A DNA stretch of 64,000 nt from Enoplolaimus lenunculus (Eukaryota > Nematoda > Enoplea > Enoplida > Thoracostomopsidae). Under the pieces are notes generated by a model. That model was not told the DNA's origin. It made no database searches and saw nothing but the letters and a program-made list of their open reading frames with translations. Below are positions 25,001-38,551 of the stretch, one piece after another. The stretch lies in contig JASANG010001053.1 of assembly GCA_030248215.1 (NCBI GenBank), positions 163,760 to 227,759 of the forward strand. Direction: 5' to 3'. Position 1 is the stretch's first letter. Every line of letters starts with the position of its first letter. Position numbers and translations under genes: made by a program.

Positions 25001-28000
25001 ATCTCGGTGGTTTGCAAATCGAGACCAAAGAGGTGAAAAAGCGATAAACAATTGCTGTTAGCTGAGCTAGTTTGAGGTTGATGAAAGGACACAGCAATGT
25101 TTTGCTCATGTTTTGGGCTAAATGTATATGTGTGAACAACTAAAAATCGGGTACTTCTTTACTTCCCTCAATACTGTGACTGTTTTAATAGAAATTTCAA
25201 GTTCACCCAAACCGGTTATTTTATTACATTTTGACATGGATGGCTTAGGTTTAAATTTACGCTTCAGCTTTGGCATGAGCGTGTGGAAGTAAAGAAAACA
25301 ATAAAATTGCACAGTACAAGCAAAGTGAATAAGCTTTTTAGAGTTGATCAGCAAGTTAAGTTTTCATCAACTGGCACGAACGGAAGCATATAATACACTT
25401 TGTTCATTTTCATGTGTGCAACGTCTGTTATAATTGAAGTTGGAGATAGTTTTGTGAAAGTTTTCAAACGTTGCGTATGTACCACCATTTCCAATTGATA
25501 AATAAACTAAAAAATAATGTTTCGCGGCTATTCATTACTTTAATTTATGAATTAAACGGCAATTCTGAGCAGATTAAAAATATTCAAAACCTTTGTTATA
25601 AAAACCTTATTTTCGGTAGCGGTTGAGAATTGACCGAGACCAAGACCAAAAGTTTCGATCTCGGTAGGTTGGGTCTCGGTCTCGCTTATTTGACCGAGAC
25701 CACCCATCCATGACCGTGAAACCACTTTTTACATTAAGCACAATCTACATCATAGTCTGTATGCATATAAAGCAAATTGTTATAACGGAAAAAACAGAGA
25801 CTAGCAGGAATTTCAAATCAAGCAAAAGTCACGTTTAAAGAAAAGTATGCAACTTGAACCATTTTATGCAGTAAAGAATCCGTACAGCACACGTTGCGTC
25901 TTGTTTGGACGCTACCCAATTTATGGAGGCAAAGTTTTGATTGACTTACTACAATTATTTACATTCTACCATACGCATATTGCTCTGCGGCATAAAATGA
26001 CAGTGATGGGCGGATCCGGTAAAAAACCGAGACCGAAACCAGCAAACTAAGGCCAAGACTAAAGTCTCCGTCTCGGTTATTTTTAAACCGTAAGCGAGAG
26101 CCTCGCTCGTAGTTTCGCTCGGAGTTTTTTTATAATTTGTGCCCGGGGGTCGAAAGGTGGATGTTCGTCTGTCGGTCCGTCCGAAAATAACCGCAGGAAC
26201 CGCTGAACCGATTTTGAATTCAAAGCTTTGTATTTTGGGTGTTAACCTCATATTGGGTTTTAAAACTTTAAGCCGTCTGTTAGCTACCATAATTGGCTAA
26301 GCCTAAATTAGGACTTTTTCTGTATATCACTAATTATTATTATTATTTACTAGCAATCTAATTTCAGCACAAAGGCTTTCTGGGTACGAGAAATCAGAAT
26401 AAAATGTGTATAAACCTCCAAAACCGATAATTAAATAGTTAGCTATTAGCTAATTTGCATATTAGCTTAATTAGTTAAGCCAAAATCAGGACTTTTTAAT
26501 TTATTTCACTGATTATTAGGGCTACAAGCAATGAAATTCAGTACCAAAGCGTTTTTATGTGCGAGAAATTTGAATAAATTGTTTACAAAGCTCCAAAACC
26601 GATAATTGAATAGTTAGCTAATAGCTAATTTACATATTAGCTTGATTAATAAGCCTAAATCAGGACGTTTTAAATTATTTCACTGATTATTTGGGTTACT
26701 GAAGAGTTTTTGGTACGAGCAACCGGAATAAATTGTCTATAATCCTGCAAGGCCGATAATATAGTTAATTAATAGCTAATTCGCTTATTGGCTAAATTAA
26801 TTAAGCTAACTTTAGGACCTTTTATATTATTTCACTGATTAGGGCAACAAGCAATCAAATTCAGCACTAAACGGTTTTTGGGTGTGAGAAATCCGATCAA
26901 ATTGTTTATAAACCTCGAAGACTCACAATTGAATAGTTACTAATAGTTAATTTGCATATTAGCTTAATTATTTAAGCCTACATTAGGATTTTTAAAATTA
27001 TTTTACAAGTATGTCCGAGCTTCGCTCAATACAAGTAGTTCTACTACGACTGGTTTATTAAGTCAAAAAAGATAATTTTCAAATTTTGTTGGTCAGTTGG
27101 TTTGGAGTTTTGGTCTTGGTCTGGAACCTACCGAGACTCAAAAAACAAGACCGAGACCAGCTGAAACCGAGACTTCCCGAGTTCGAGACGGGTCATCCAT
27201 GTTAAGGGCTTGCCAAAAACACATCGAGGGGTGGCACATTTTATACTGAGCAACCCGCGTTAATTGTATAAACAGTACGCAACGCGCCTAACTTCGATAG
27301 GTACTACAAGTGCACCAGCAACTGTTGAGTTTTAGACCGACCTCATCATATTTATAGTTGGTGACTTCCATCCAATTTAATAAAACAGTCTTTAATTGAT
27401 GAAATCAAGAACAATACGCTAAAAGAATGTACCCAGTTGCATACTCTTGATTAAACCATCATGAACTCTTGATTATTACAATGCAAATACGCACAAAAAT
27501 ATTTACCCAAGATTTGGTTCGTCGACAAGAATCGTAGGTACTGTTCTCACGCCGGATTCAATGGAGGTTTTGTCAAAGCTGGCAACCTTCCCCATTTCCG
27601 ACGAAATCAAAACAGGCAAACTAATCTTCTTTGAACCGTCAGCTGTGCCAACAACTTTTGTTTCACTCGGCGCATCATCTGCTGATTTAACACTAACTAC
27701 ACTCGCACTGCTACCTACACTCGAACTGCGCATTTTCCAATTCGAACCAACAACGGCAGCTGACACCGGCATATCACCAGATGACACATCAGCATCAAGT
27801 ATGTCAACCAAACTTGAACTCTCTGGTTTGCACCGGTCTGTCATATCGGCTTTCGTTTCGTCTAATCCACTAGCCTTTGTGCCCCGCCAAAACAATTTAT
27901 ACGCAGCAGTGATACTAGCTTTTCTTGACGGTCCACGCGTCGTCAATTTCACTGAATCAGATTTCAGCTCCTTTACTTCATCGGTGATTTTTGTTTTCAA

Positions 28001-31000
28001 CTCATCTAAAAATGGCTTGGCTACTGCTTCCGAGCTTATTGCCAACGAATTTTCAGATCCGTTTAAACTAACGGTTGCGGCAGACGGGTCTTCCAGATGT
28101 TTAGAAAATGACCTGTCCGAACTTGAACCTAGTCTAAAGATTTTGCGATTAGCATCTTTGCATATGACTGATTCACTAGCCCCCGAAGACGGATCTGACG
28201 CTTCTAGTGACCCTGGTGACACTACAAACGATGATATTTGAGAAGACTGTAACACATGTGATGATGATTCTACGTTTGGTTGGGAAGCTTTAGAGCGCCG
28301 ATTCAATTTTATGAACGACGACGACATTGTCAGCGGCATACTCTGACGGCTACAATTATAAAACAATGTCCCAATAAAAAATCTCACAGAAGCATCACTA
28401 CAACTACAAAGAAACCAAAGCCAACAATACAAATGCCCGAAACAAGCTAAAGCTAACAAAACCACCACCGCTAAGTTCACTACAAAGCAAAGGGAGTTTT
28501 CTACGAAAAGTCTAAGTGTTGCGCGCCATTCGCCGCACATCATGTCAAAAAATAATTTTGAGCTAACGGTGCCGTGCTGCGTTGTAATTTGTGACCGGCG
28601 GCGCCCGGCACCAACAGACGGCGACGCGCGGCAAACCGGTAGCGTCCGGCAACGCGCGGCTAACGACAGCATAGCTCGGCATCAAAACATATAGAGCATC
28701 CCTAATACTCTTTGAAACCCAACGCGCTCATATTTAGAAATCAGTCTACAGCCACTAATTGAACGGAATATTAATTCTGAATTACACCAGAACCGTACAC
28801 TGACACAAAATTTCTTACCGGAACCGGATATAGCATTTAAATTTGCGCAATGTTGCTAGTATTTGAAACGTGCAAAAATATTTTCTTTGCTTATCAAGTT
28901 AAAATTAATTATTAGCCTGGGTTTTTCATTGTCAAAACTTAGGTTTCTTGACTTGCCGAAAAAATGCAGTCGAACCAAAATGTCTAATATTTCTATAATA
29001 TCTAAAAACCAGTTTTACGTTACGTTACGCACCACCATAAACGCAAAAATCCGGTATCTGGTGGCATAGGGGTGTAATGAATGCGATTACAAATGAACTG
29101 CAATGAATTTTGGTCATTAAAACTTCGAAACTAATAACGTTGCAATTATACATTATGGCTGTGTTAACTTTTCAATCGCGCATTTTGTAAAACGAGCATA
29201 GCTAGTAAGCTAGTAAAATATCTATGAAAGACAAAAATTATAATTATATTATGCTCTTAGCGTTTCTGCAAAATGACTTTCAAAAATTATATCATTAAAC
29301 ACAGTATCTCTAATGCAATACTAAAGAGGAAAACCAAGCAAGCCAAAGCGTCTATTCATACTACCGAAACCATATTCGCTTACTCCGGACTGCTCTTGGT
29401 GCTAGTAGAATCTACTGCAGAAGCGGCAGAAGCACATGACCAGTCAACACCCTCCAGTAAGCCAGTGAGAGCAACCATACGGAATGGGGTGCCGTGATTA
29501 TCTTGAACATATTTCATAAATGATCGCACATCATGATACAAACTCTGCAATGAGAATATTTTTAAACACCAACAAAAATATTAATTCTTGACTTGACATT
29601 TTGGATTATCAAAATTCTAACAGAAAGTTAGAATATATCGTAAAACTCGCCATATAAGAAAATAATTTAGGTACTAAAATTTTCTAGTGCCGACACCAGC
29701 AGAAGTTTCGATTCCGATTCCGATTTAATAATTCTGTTTCGCTTTTCGCTGTGCAATTTAGAGCACATTATCTGAAAAGAAGTAAAAAAAACCACAGTGC
29801 TCGCCAATTATTTACACATAACTAGGGAGAAACTACCACCGGAATTGAAAAATATAATAATCAGTCAGAAACTGAAAACAATGCTATGTAACCCTCGATT
29901 GTGTAGCACTACTAATTCAACTCAGCGTATGTACGTCACGATAGCACAGACAAATTCTGTCGACCTAAAATACATCTGCCCCGGCCCCCACGGCACATTA
30001 CTAAAAAGCGTCATGGTGTATGCAAGATATTTAGTAGTATTACACAAACTAAAATCAAGGTCGTAACCATTGAGTTTTTATGGTTAACCCATCAAGTGAT
30101 TTTTGCAAGTGGTTTTTAAGTTTGTTACATGAGAAGCCACCCTTTGAAATTTTTATAAAATATACATCAGTTCCAAAATTCAGGCAACGCAGTAAAAAAC
30201 ACTATAAACTCAACGACTATGTATGTAAGTACATTATCACTCATTACTTCGTTGTAAGCATATCACAAACTCCTACCCAAATATAATCTTACCATATTCT
30301 CCGGTTCTTGTAGCCACGACAATAACCCCATGCACTTGGTGACGAATTGTTTGATAACCGACATGATTAGCTCCCCTTCGACCCCTTTCGATTCAGCATG
30401 GAAATTATTCGCGTACGTGCCCCCTGTAGACTTCATCTCTCTCGCAGGTCCATAGCCTTGTGCTGTTGGTGGGACAATATCTGTTGCAGCTGCGGAACCA
30501 CGATGATGATCACTGAACGACTGGCGCACTTTAGAGTGTCTTGTAACACCAGAAGGTACGCTACTTGCAACTGCTCCACTAGCTCCACGCGGTGCATTTA
30601 GATCTTGTGATAATCGTGACGCGCTACGTCCGCGACTTACTACAAAACATAAAATTTAGGTCCAATTAAACAAGGTAACGAAACCGGAAAATGAAGTTAC
30701 CAGATTTTCCACCGGAACAGTATAGCGAAAAACAATAACTGTACCCGAAAAATTATTTTTAAACGCAATGCGATCGAAAATATGACCGGCATACAGCGTT
30801 TTTCAAGATTTGCCACCAAACTTGTTAACAAGTAGCAACTAACTGCTTAAATTGAAGCCCTAACAACATTCAGTATAATTATGTTAAATTCTTTGGTTTC
30901 GGTGGCGTCCTGCTCCTACCGACTAGCTCGAAAATAAATACAGTGTTCGTCAAATATGTTTAAGGTTAACTTTTGAAACACGAAGTTACTACCACCGAGA

Positions 31001-34000
31001 CCACCAAAAAATCTTGTGAAAAATACTGGATCTCCTTACCGCAACCGTAATTCTGGCTGCATCCTGCTCATACTCGTTTCAAACTGAATAATTGAACAGA
31101 AATTAATTGTATTATTCTATCAGACCACTTACCAGCCAAAGATTTGTCCACACAAAAACTAGTAAATCCATGCAGAAAATCAACGACATTTTGCAAATCA
31201 CTTGTATTGACATAGGTGTGCAATATTTGACGAAACGACTTCTTATTTAATTGAAGTAAACGATAAAAGCATGAACGAGTGTGTCCACGTAAAAGATCAG
31301 CTACAGCAGACCTCATTCCTTCGTTACAGCCTTGCGAGCACCCGAGATAACAATAAATCCTGCAAACAAAATTAACAACGCCATCACATTGTGCAAGCAA
31401 GATTTTATTTAAAATTAATTAAACTTAAACGTAAGACGCCTTGCTGACAAGCCATATTATATTAGTAATGACACTACATATCCGGATATCTGGCATGGGC
31501 ATAGCCAGGATTTTTGTTTGGGGGCACACAAATAATATTTAAGTATATAGGTAGTGTGTTAATCAATTTTCATCCATTAGCGTGTGCAGCAGGGCGCAAC
31601 ACGCAACTGGATTACACCGGAATCGGAATCAAAACTACAAATTTTGTGAAAATACGTATAATCTGCATTAACAAATATATTAAATTTAGAGCTTCCTTTA
31701 ACCAGCAACAATTTTCAAAAACGTCGCATCAACATATTGGCATTGTTTTTGGTTCTGAAACGCTAAATTACAATCAATTATTATTATTATTATTATTTCA
31801 AAATAAAACGGTAGTTTTGTTTGTTTAGATGATGAGATCGAGAGAATTGTTATGCAACTAAAGTATGGTTAAATTAAAATTGCAAAATTGTGATTCCGAT
31901 TGATTGTGCAATCGGTATCGGAACTAGTTTTGAATCGGAATTATAAACCCTCAAGCAAAAAAATATTCTAAACGTTTTAAGCCTAGTTTACTTTGGTTTT
32001 GTGAGAAACCGGCCAGAGGGGCACCACTAAAAGTAACGTGGGCTAATGTTTGTAGCTTAAGTATATTTGAATGTGGTTCTTTCTTCTTGGAACTTAAAAC
32101 GTCTCATGTATATAAAGTTCGATGTAAAGGTGACGTTCGATAGAATCTCTGATGCAGTGGTTTAAATCAGATGGAGACAAACCAAATCAACTCATTCACA
32201 GGGCTGGAGTTAAGATAGTCGGCCCTCCAAACAAGTTAAATTAATCGGTCGCGTAAAGCATATGGGTCAAAACAAGAAAATGTAATATATTTCTAAGTTC
32301 AATGGCATAGTGACAATTTTTGTACTGATACTAACAAATAAAACTACTCAGTTCATACCGAATAATCGACATGACGTAAAGCTTGTAGGTGCCAAAACGT
32401 TGCCCGGTAGTTGGGTCGATTTCATTTTCTTCGGTTTCAATATCTCCAGCAACAGATGCAGTTCGCGAAGGGGAACCTCCTGTTGTCGCTGTTGAGAGCT
32501 GCTTGGACAACGGAGTTTTGTTTTTTAGTTTTGCGTGTCCTGAACTGCCATCTTGACCACTATCTAAGCCATCAGCCAAAAGAAAACATACATTTTAATA
32601 CTACAGCCACGAACTGCAAACAGAAATAAATGCGCAGAATTTGAATTTGATATCAGAAGCCTTAGTCGCAACTGTCTGTACCAGCTATAGGCAATATAGT
32701 AACTGGTTCTAGGTTACTCGACAATGACTTAGCTACAAATCTGAAATTCAACACAGTGGCAGAGTAAATCAAATGCAAAATAAGGACCAATTTTTGACGC
32801 TTACATACACAGGTTAGCAAGTTACAAGCCCCATTACCAACTGATTATAGCTGTTGCAAACTTTTTAAAATACGGGTTCAAAGTTCCATTTTTGCATCGC
32901 TCGTGATTTAAATCGATTTTTGATATGCGTGATTACTTATGTTTAACAAAGTCAATGTGACTGCACAGTTCAACTAATGACAGACTAACATTCCATCTCA
33001 ACCGTGCTGCGCTATTACTGTTACGAAAACAAAACATGCCAAGCCCTAATAGCCAATGTACGAAGTCACTAACCGTGAGTTACATTCAATAGGATTTCCG
33101 ACGCATGTAAAGGTGAATTTCCGTTCAAAATATCTAAATCTAGCAATAGATCCATCAAATGTAACGCGGTTTCTGTTATACGAAGACTTAATCGTCGCTC
33201 CAGTATACCAGCGATAGAATACACTAGCATTGTTAACGAAATATGACCATTTTTCAATATATATCGACCAGACCCAATTGCCTACAAGTATGAAAATGCA
33301 CAAAACATATATTTTGGTAAAAACCCATTCTTAAATACACGCAGCACTCCGTCAGTCTGCTTTTTTATTTTATTTCTGAGTTTTAAAACCGAGTTTTACA
33401 AAACGTACATAAAATTAAAAAATAATATTAAACGCTGAGAAAAAGTTTTGAATAACCATACGTAGCGAATAGAATTTAACAGTTATTACATGTTTAACCG
33501 ATTTATCATTTTGCCAGCTCTTTCAACCAAATACAATTTTACTAAAAAACTGAAAAACATGAACATTCCTCTTCAGAACACTTGAATAGACCGAGCAGTT
33601 AGCCACAATAACCGTACTTGTTATGTAATTCTCGATGATCCGTGTTTTTATCGTCTTATCTGTGTTGTATTACTGATAGCAATCAACGTCCCCAATGGAG
33701 GTGCCTACAAGAAGCTCTCCGAAACGGAGCGGGTGGGGATGTTACGCAGAATACCTCGGCGAACAAGGATGCACAGGCCGTATACGCAAACAAGGAGACT
33801 ATTACGTCTGTACAATATATCCCATCGACCGAAAGCCAAAGAAGGAAATATCAAAGAAAACGAAGAATCTCAAGCAAGCGTGTTTTTGGAAAGCGGGGAC
33901 AATGATGCAGTCGCTCGCCCTCGTAGTGCCAAACTAATCAGACTGCTGTTATTGATTGCCGGTGACGTGGAACGCAACCCTGGCCCCCGATGGGAATGCC

Positions 34001-37000
34001 CAGTGTGCAAGAAGAGCTCGTTCAAAGGCTCGATTGGCTGCACAAATTGCAGGCGCTGGTATCACTACAAATGCGCTGGCGTGCTCAATTATGCGACGGC
34101 AAAGCAAACACCGATTTGGGCATGTGATGATTGTAAACGAACAACACGTATTGCTCCAGCAGGTGCTCAAGGTACAAAACCAGGTCAGACATCCAGCCAA
34201 AGCATCAATCAAAAAGCCTTCCATGTGCTTCAATGGAATGCCCGAGGTGTCAGATCCAAGGTCGCGGAGCTTGAGCACCTGTTGGAAACGGTGGAACCGG
34301 AAGTAGTAATGATACAAGAAACCCTGCTGAAGAGTGGAACAGACTTCAAAGTGAAGGGATACCAAGAACCCATTCGAAAAGATAATGAAGTGGCCAGAAA
34401 CAACAACTCAACAAAACCCGGTGGTGGCTTGATCACACTGGTTAAAGATGGCCTAAATTTCAAAGAAATCCGAAATGGAGTGTACAACAGCAGAAACGAC
34501 AAAACAACGGAATGGCAAGCAATATCAGTCAACCTGAAAGACAGACCGCCTATCAAACTGGCCAATGTCTATGTCCCACCTATTATAAACTGCACCGACG
34601 ACAATAGGACACAATTATTCGATCCAAACGGACTAATGGCAGACGAGTCTACATTTCTGGGAGGCGACTTCAATGGTCATCATGCCATGTGGGACTCATT
34701 CCAACCGCAAAACAAAATTGGCAAACAAATGGTTGACTGGATGGATAACAAAAACATGATATCAATCAACAACAATACCGAACCGACCTTCTGTGGGTTT
34801 AACAACGCCTGTAGCAGTTCACTGGATGTCACGGTCATGCATACAAAATGGTTAGAAAAAGCAAAATGGAAAACGACGGACAGCATGGGTTCAGATCACA
34901 AGTCTATCCTTTGGTCGATCAATCTTATAAAACCAAAACCAAGGCTTATCCGAAAAACAAGATGGTCATTCAAACCCGCAGCGCTGGAGAACTTTAGATC
35001 CGCGCTAGAAAGAAAACTGGAACGTTGGGAAATCAACGAAAACATCACGATCGCAAACAAGAACTTCAACGAAATCGTAATGACAGAAGCCAAGCGACAC
35101 ATACCGCGAGGAGCGGTGAAAGCTGCAAAACCATGGTGGAGTCAGGAAGCCCAAAATTTGGTCAATGCCCGATTCGATGCTTTGGTTAAAGCCAGAACCA
35201 CCAAAAAGCCTGAAGACTTGGAAGACTATCAAAGGAAAGCCAATGATGCTAGATACAAAATCAGGCAAATGAAAAGAGACGCTTGGCGAGAAAAAGCAAG
35301 TAACTTCAACTATACAACAGAGCCTAGGACAGTATGGAGAATAGTTAAAGCAAGCGATGGTAATCTACCAGCCGCGCAGTCTGGAAAACCGATGATCTCA
35401 GAGAAAGGCAGAGAACTGAGGACAGATCCAGCGAAAGCAGATTAATTCTGCAGAGTGTACTCAAAAGTCAGCAAATTGGAAAAGTCGAAAGAAGATAAAG
35501 TACACGAATACAATATCAGATCCCGTGTAAAAAATGGAAAAGCAGCGATCGTTGAAGAAGACATGCCTTTCAGCCTTAGTGAATTGGAGACTGCGATATC
35601 AGAACTGAAAAGTGGTAAGGCAGCCGGAATCGACGAGACCACCAACGAAATGATCAAATCTTTCGGCGAAAGAGCTAAACGCGTGCTGCTCGAGTTATAC
35701 AATCGATCATGGGACAGTGGTGATGTACCAAGCTGCTGGAAAAAAGCAGTCATAATTCCAATCAGGAAGAAAGGAAAGCCTGTAGAATCTGCTGGTTCTT
35801 ACCGCCCAATATCACTAACAAGCTGTGTGGCGAAATGCATGGAACGTATGATAAAGAACAGGCTAAACTATATTATGGAACAAAGAACCTATTCGACGAA
35901 AACCAAGCGGGCTTCAGAAAATTGAGATCAACCGAAGATCAATTGCTGAGGATTACCCAGGATGTGCTAGATGGCTTTCACTGTAAGAAAATGGAAAGAA
36001 CTTCGATGGTGCTGGTAGATTTCTCCCGCGCATTCGATAAAGTGTGGAAAAGCAAACTCCTGGAGAAAATGATGGAACTAAATCTGCCACCCAAAATGAT
36101 CTTCTGGATAAAGAACTTCTTGCAAGACAGACGAGGAAAAGTACAGTTCGGAGCCGCAAAAAGTAGATACAGGAAGTTTGAGGAGGGTCTACCTCAGGGC
36201 AGCGTACTAAGCCCAACCTTATTTACGATTTTCATCAACGATATCACAGTTGGTCTCCCTGAAGGTGTGAATTGCTCGCTGTTTGCCGACGATCTAGCGA
36301 TATGGTCACGACACCGGAACATTGCAGAGATCGAAGACAATATGCAAGATGCCATGGACGCAATCGTTGAATGGAGTGATACAAACAAAATGATAATAAG
36401 TGAAGAGAAGACTGAACAGACGCTATTCACGACATGGAACAAAGAAAAAAGCGTTGTCCCGGAGATCATGATGCGTGGAAAACGTCTGACGATTTCGAAG
36501 AATCCCGTCTTCCTCGGAACCACATTCGATCAACATCTGAGTTTCAAAAACCACGCTGACAAGATCAATAAGAGAATGAGTTTAAGAAACAATGTGTTAC
36601 GTTCACTAACCGGCAAAGACTGGGGATGCAAAAAAGAAGATATGAGGCTTCTATATCAGTCATTCATCCGTTCTGTTGCTGAGTACGGGATCCCAGCATG
36701 GGGTCTGAGCATGTCAGAAACAGGAAATGAAACGATAGAAACAGCACAAAGAGAAGCCGCTAGAATCATCACCGGGTGTGTCAGAGGAACAAGAAATGAC
36801 AGTCTTATGGTTGAAGCCGGGCTACCACCACTGAAGTACAGAGCACAAGAACTAGCCAGCCTAGCCTTTGAGAAATCACTCAGACTACCCTCTGGAAACC
36901 CCCGGCGCCAAATCGTTGACCCAGAAAACAGAGTACCCAAAAGAACATCCAAAGTACAATGGCGGGACGAAGCCAAACGCCTTGCAGAAAACACTGGGCT

Positions 37001-38475
37001 ACAAGGATTTCGAAGAGAGGAACTAAAACCATTCCAACACCCCCCGTGGCTGAAATGGAAGACAACCACCTTCAACGAAGAACTCGCGACAACAGTGACT
37101 AAAGACATGCCACCAGAAAAGTGTAAACAAGCAGCAAAAAGTACTTTATCAAGTCTGCCGAAGCCCGCTCTCCAGTACTGGACCGACGGTTCCGCTGAAG
37201 GCGGAATCAGCAATGGTGGTAGTGGAATTCTGGAAATCAGTGCAAATGGAAACACCAGAGAATGATCGGTAGCGGCTGGACGTATTGCGAGCAGTACCAA
37301 AGCAGAAATTGTTGCCATATATGAAACACTCAAAATTGTACAGAAAAAAGTAGACAACAACGATATAAAGTATGACGAGGTCTGCTGGATCTGATGTTAT
37401 TCAAGATCTGCCATACAAAAGCTCAAGAAAGGACCTCATCTGCAAACCGACATCATCTGCAACAGGATCTGGAAAGAAATTTCACGCCATACCGAACAAA
37501 ACGGTATAAAGTTCATATTCCAATGGGTTCCTGCCCATTGTGACCTCCAACGCAATGAAAACGCAGACACGCTCGCGAAAAATGGTAGCGCCAAAAACCA
37601 ACAAGACGTACCGATCGACATAAGCTCTGCAAAATCTGTGATCAAGAAAAGATTCGCCAAGAAATGGGAACATGAACGAAAGCCAACCTTTGATATTGCG
37701 AAATTCGTGCCTGCTAAGCTGGAAAGTGGTCTCACGCAACACGCAAAACAAACACTTGCCCAAATGAGAACTGGAGGCAAATCCTTCTACCTTGCCAGCT
37801 TCAAGCATGCCGTGAATCCCAATGAACCACCGCACTGCAAACGATGCTTTAACAGTGACGAAACCATCGAACACGTGATGAAAGAATGCCATATTCTTCA
37901 CCAGCACAGAGAAGATCTGCTCAACAAAGATGACCCGATGAAAACATTGTACGATGACCCAAAGAAAGCGTATACAGTCTTGTGCAGGGCCGGAGTTATC
38001 TCCGACCGCATGTGACCTCATGGTCTCCAACCTTGAAATAAAGAAGAAGAAGAAGATAGCAATCAACTATGACAACGAGACCATTCATCAAAATACGTAA
38101 ATAAATTAATAAAACCTTTAATTTCCATACAACACACGGCTTGGCGGTAGTCTGTTGTTAAAAAACTTTAGCAACGCACCTCAGGCATATATTCAGCAAT
38201 GTATGATATATTTGAATCTGTTGCACTTCGAACCATGTTGCCAGCTGAACCCATTGATGACGTCATCGTGTCAGGGCCGCAACATGTCAACGATACTTCA
38301 TGTGCAACAGTTCTACCAGTGGTACTAAATGGCAGTAAATGTGTACACAGCACTTAAAATACGCTGTTAACCACCACATTTTAAACATTAACAAGGAAAG
38401 CCGTTATACTGCTCACAGGTGTCTATAACTATACAGCAGTTTTTATCCAAGGCGTTAACTGTATTATTATTATGA

Positions 38476-38551
<76 letters not shown>

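Larger units (their letters stand above)
33675..38064 (+). mobile_element. Near full-length LINE (2A + PHD + endonuclease + RT + RNase H) with 13-bp target-site duplication
   Basis: GATAGCAATCAAC flanks the element perfectly at 33675-33687 and 38052-38064. The body is 33688-38051 (4.36 kb). It inserted into UNC80 intron 11, opposite to the gene. The 3' end has AATAAA followed by GAAGAAGAAGAAG, a short tandem tail rather than poly(A). Protein order is: leader, 2A, PHD finger, APE-type endonuclease, RT, RNase H, terminal CCHC-like knuckle. The RNase H points to the I/ingi-type superclade; the exact clade is not determined. The reading frame has three premature stops and one frameshift, so this copy is inactive but young. 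Confidence 0.95.

Noticed and set aside
36656-37360. 234-codon minus frame and other minus frames across 33.9-38.0 kb
   Set aside because: Antisense of the LINE polyprotein.
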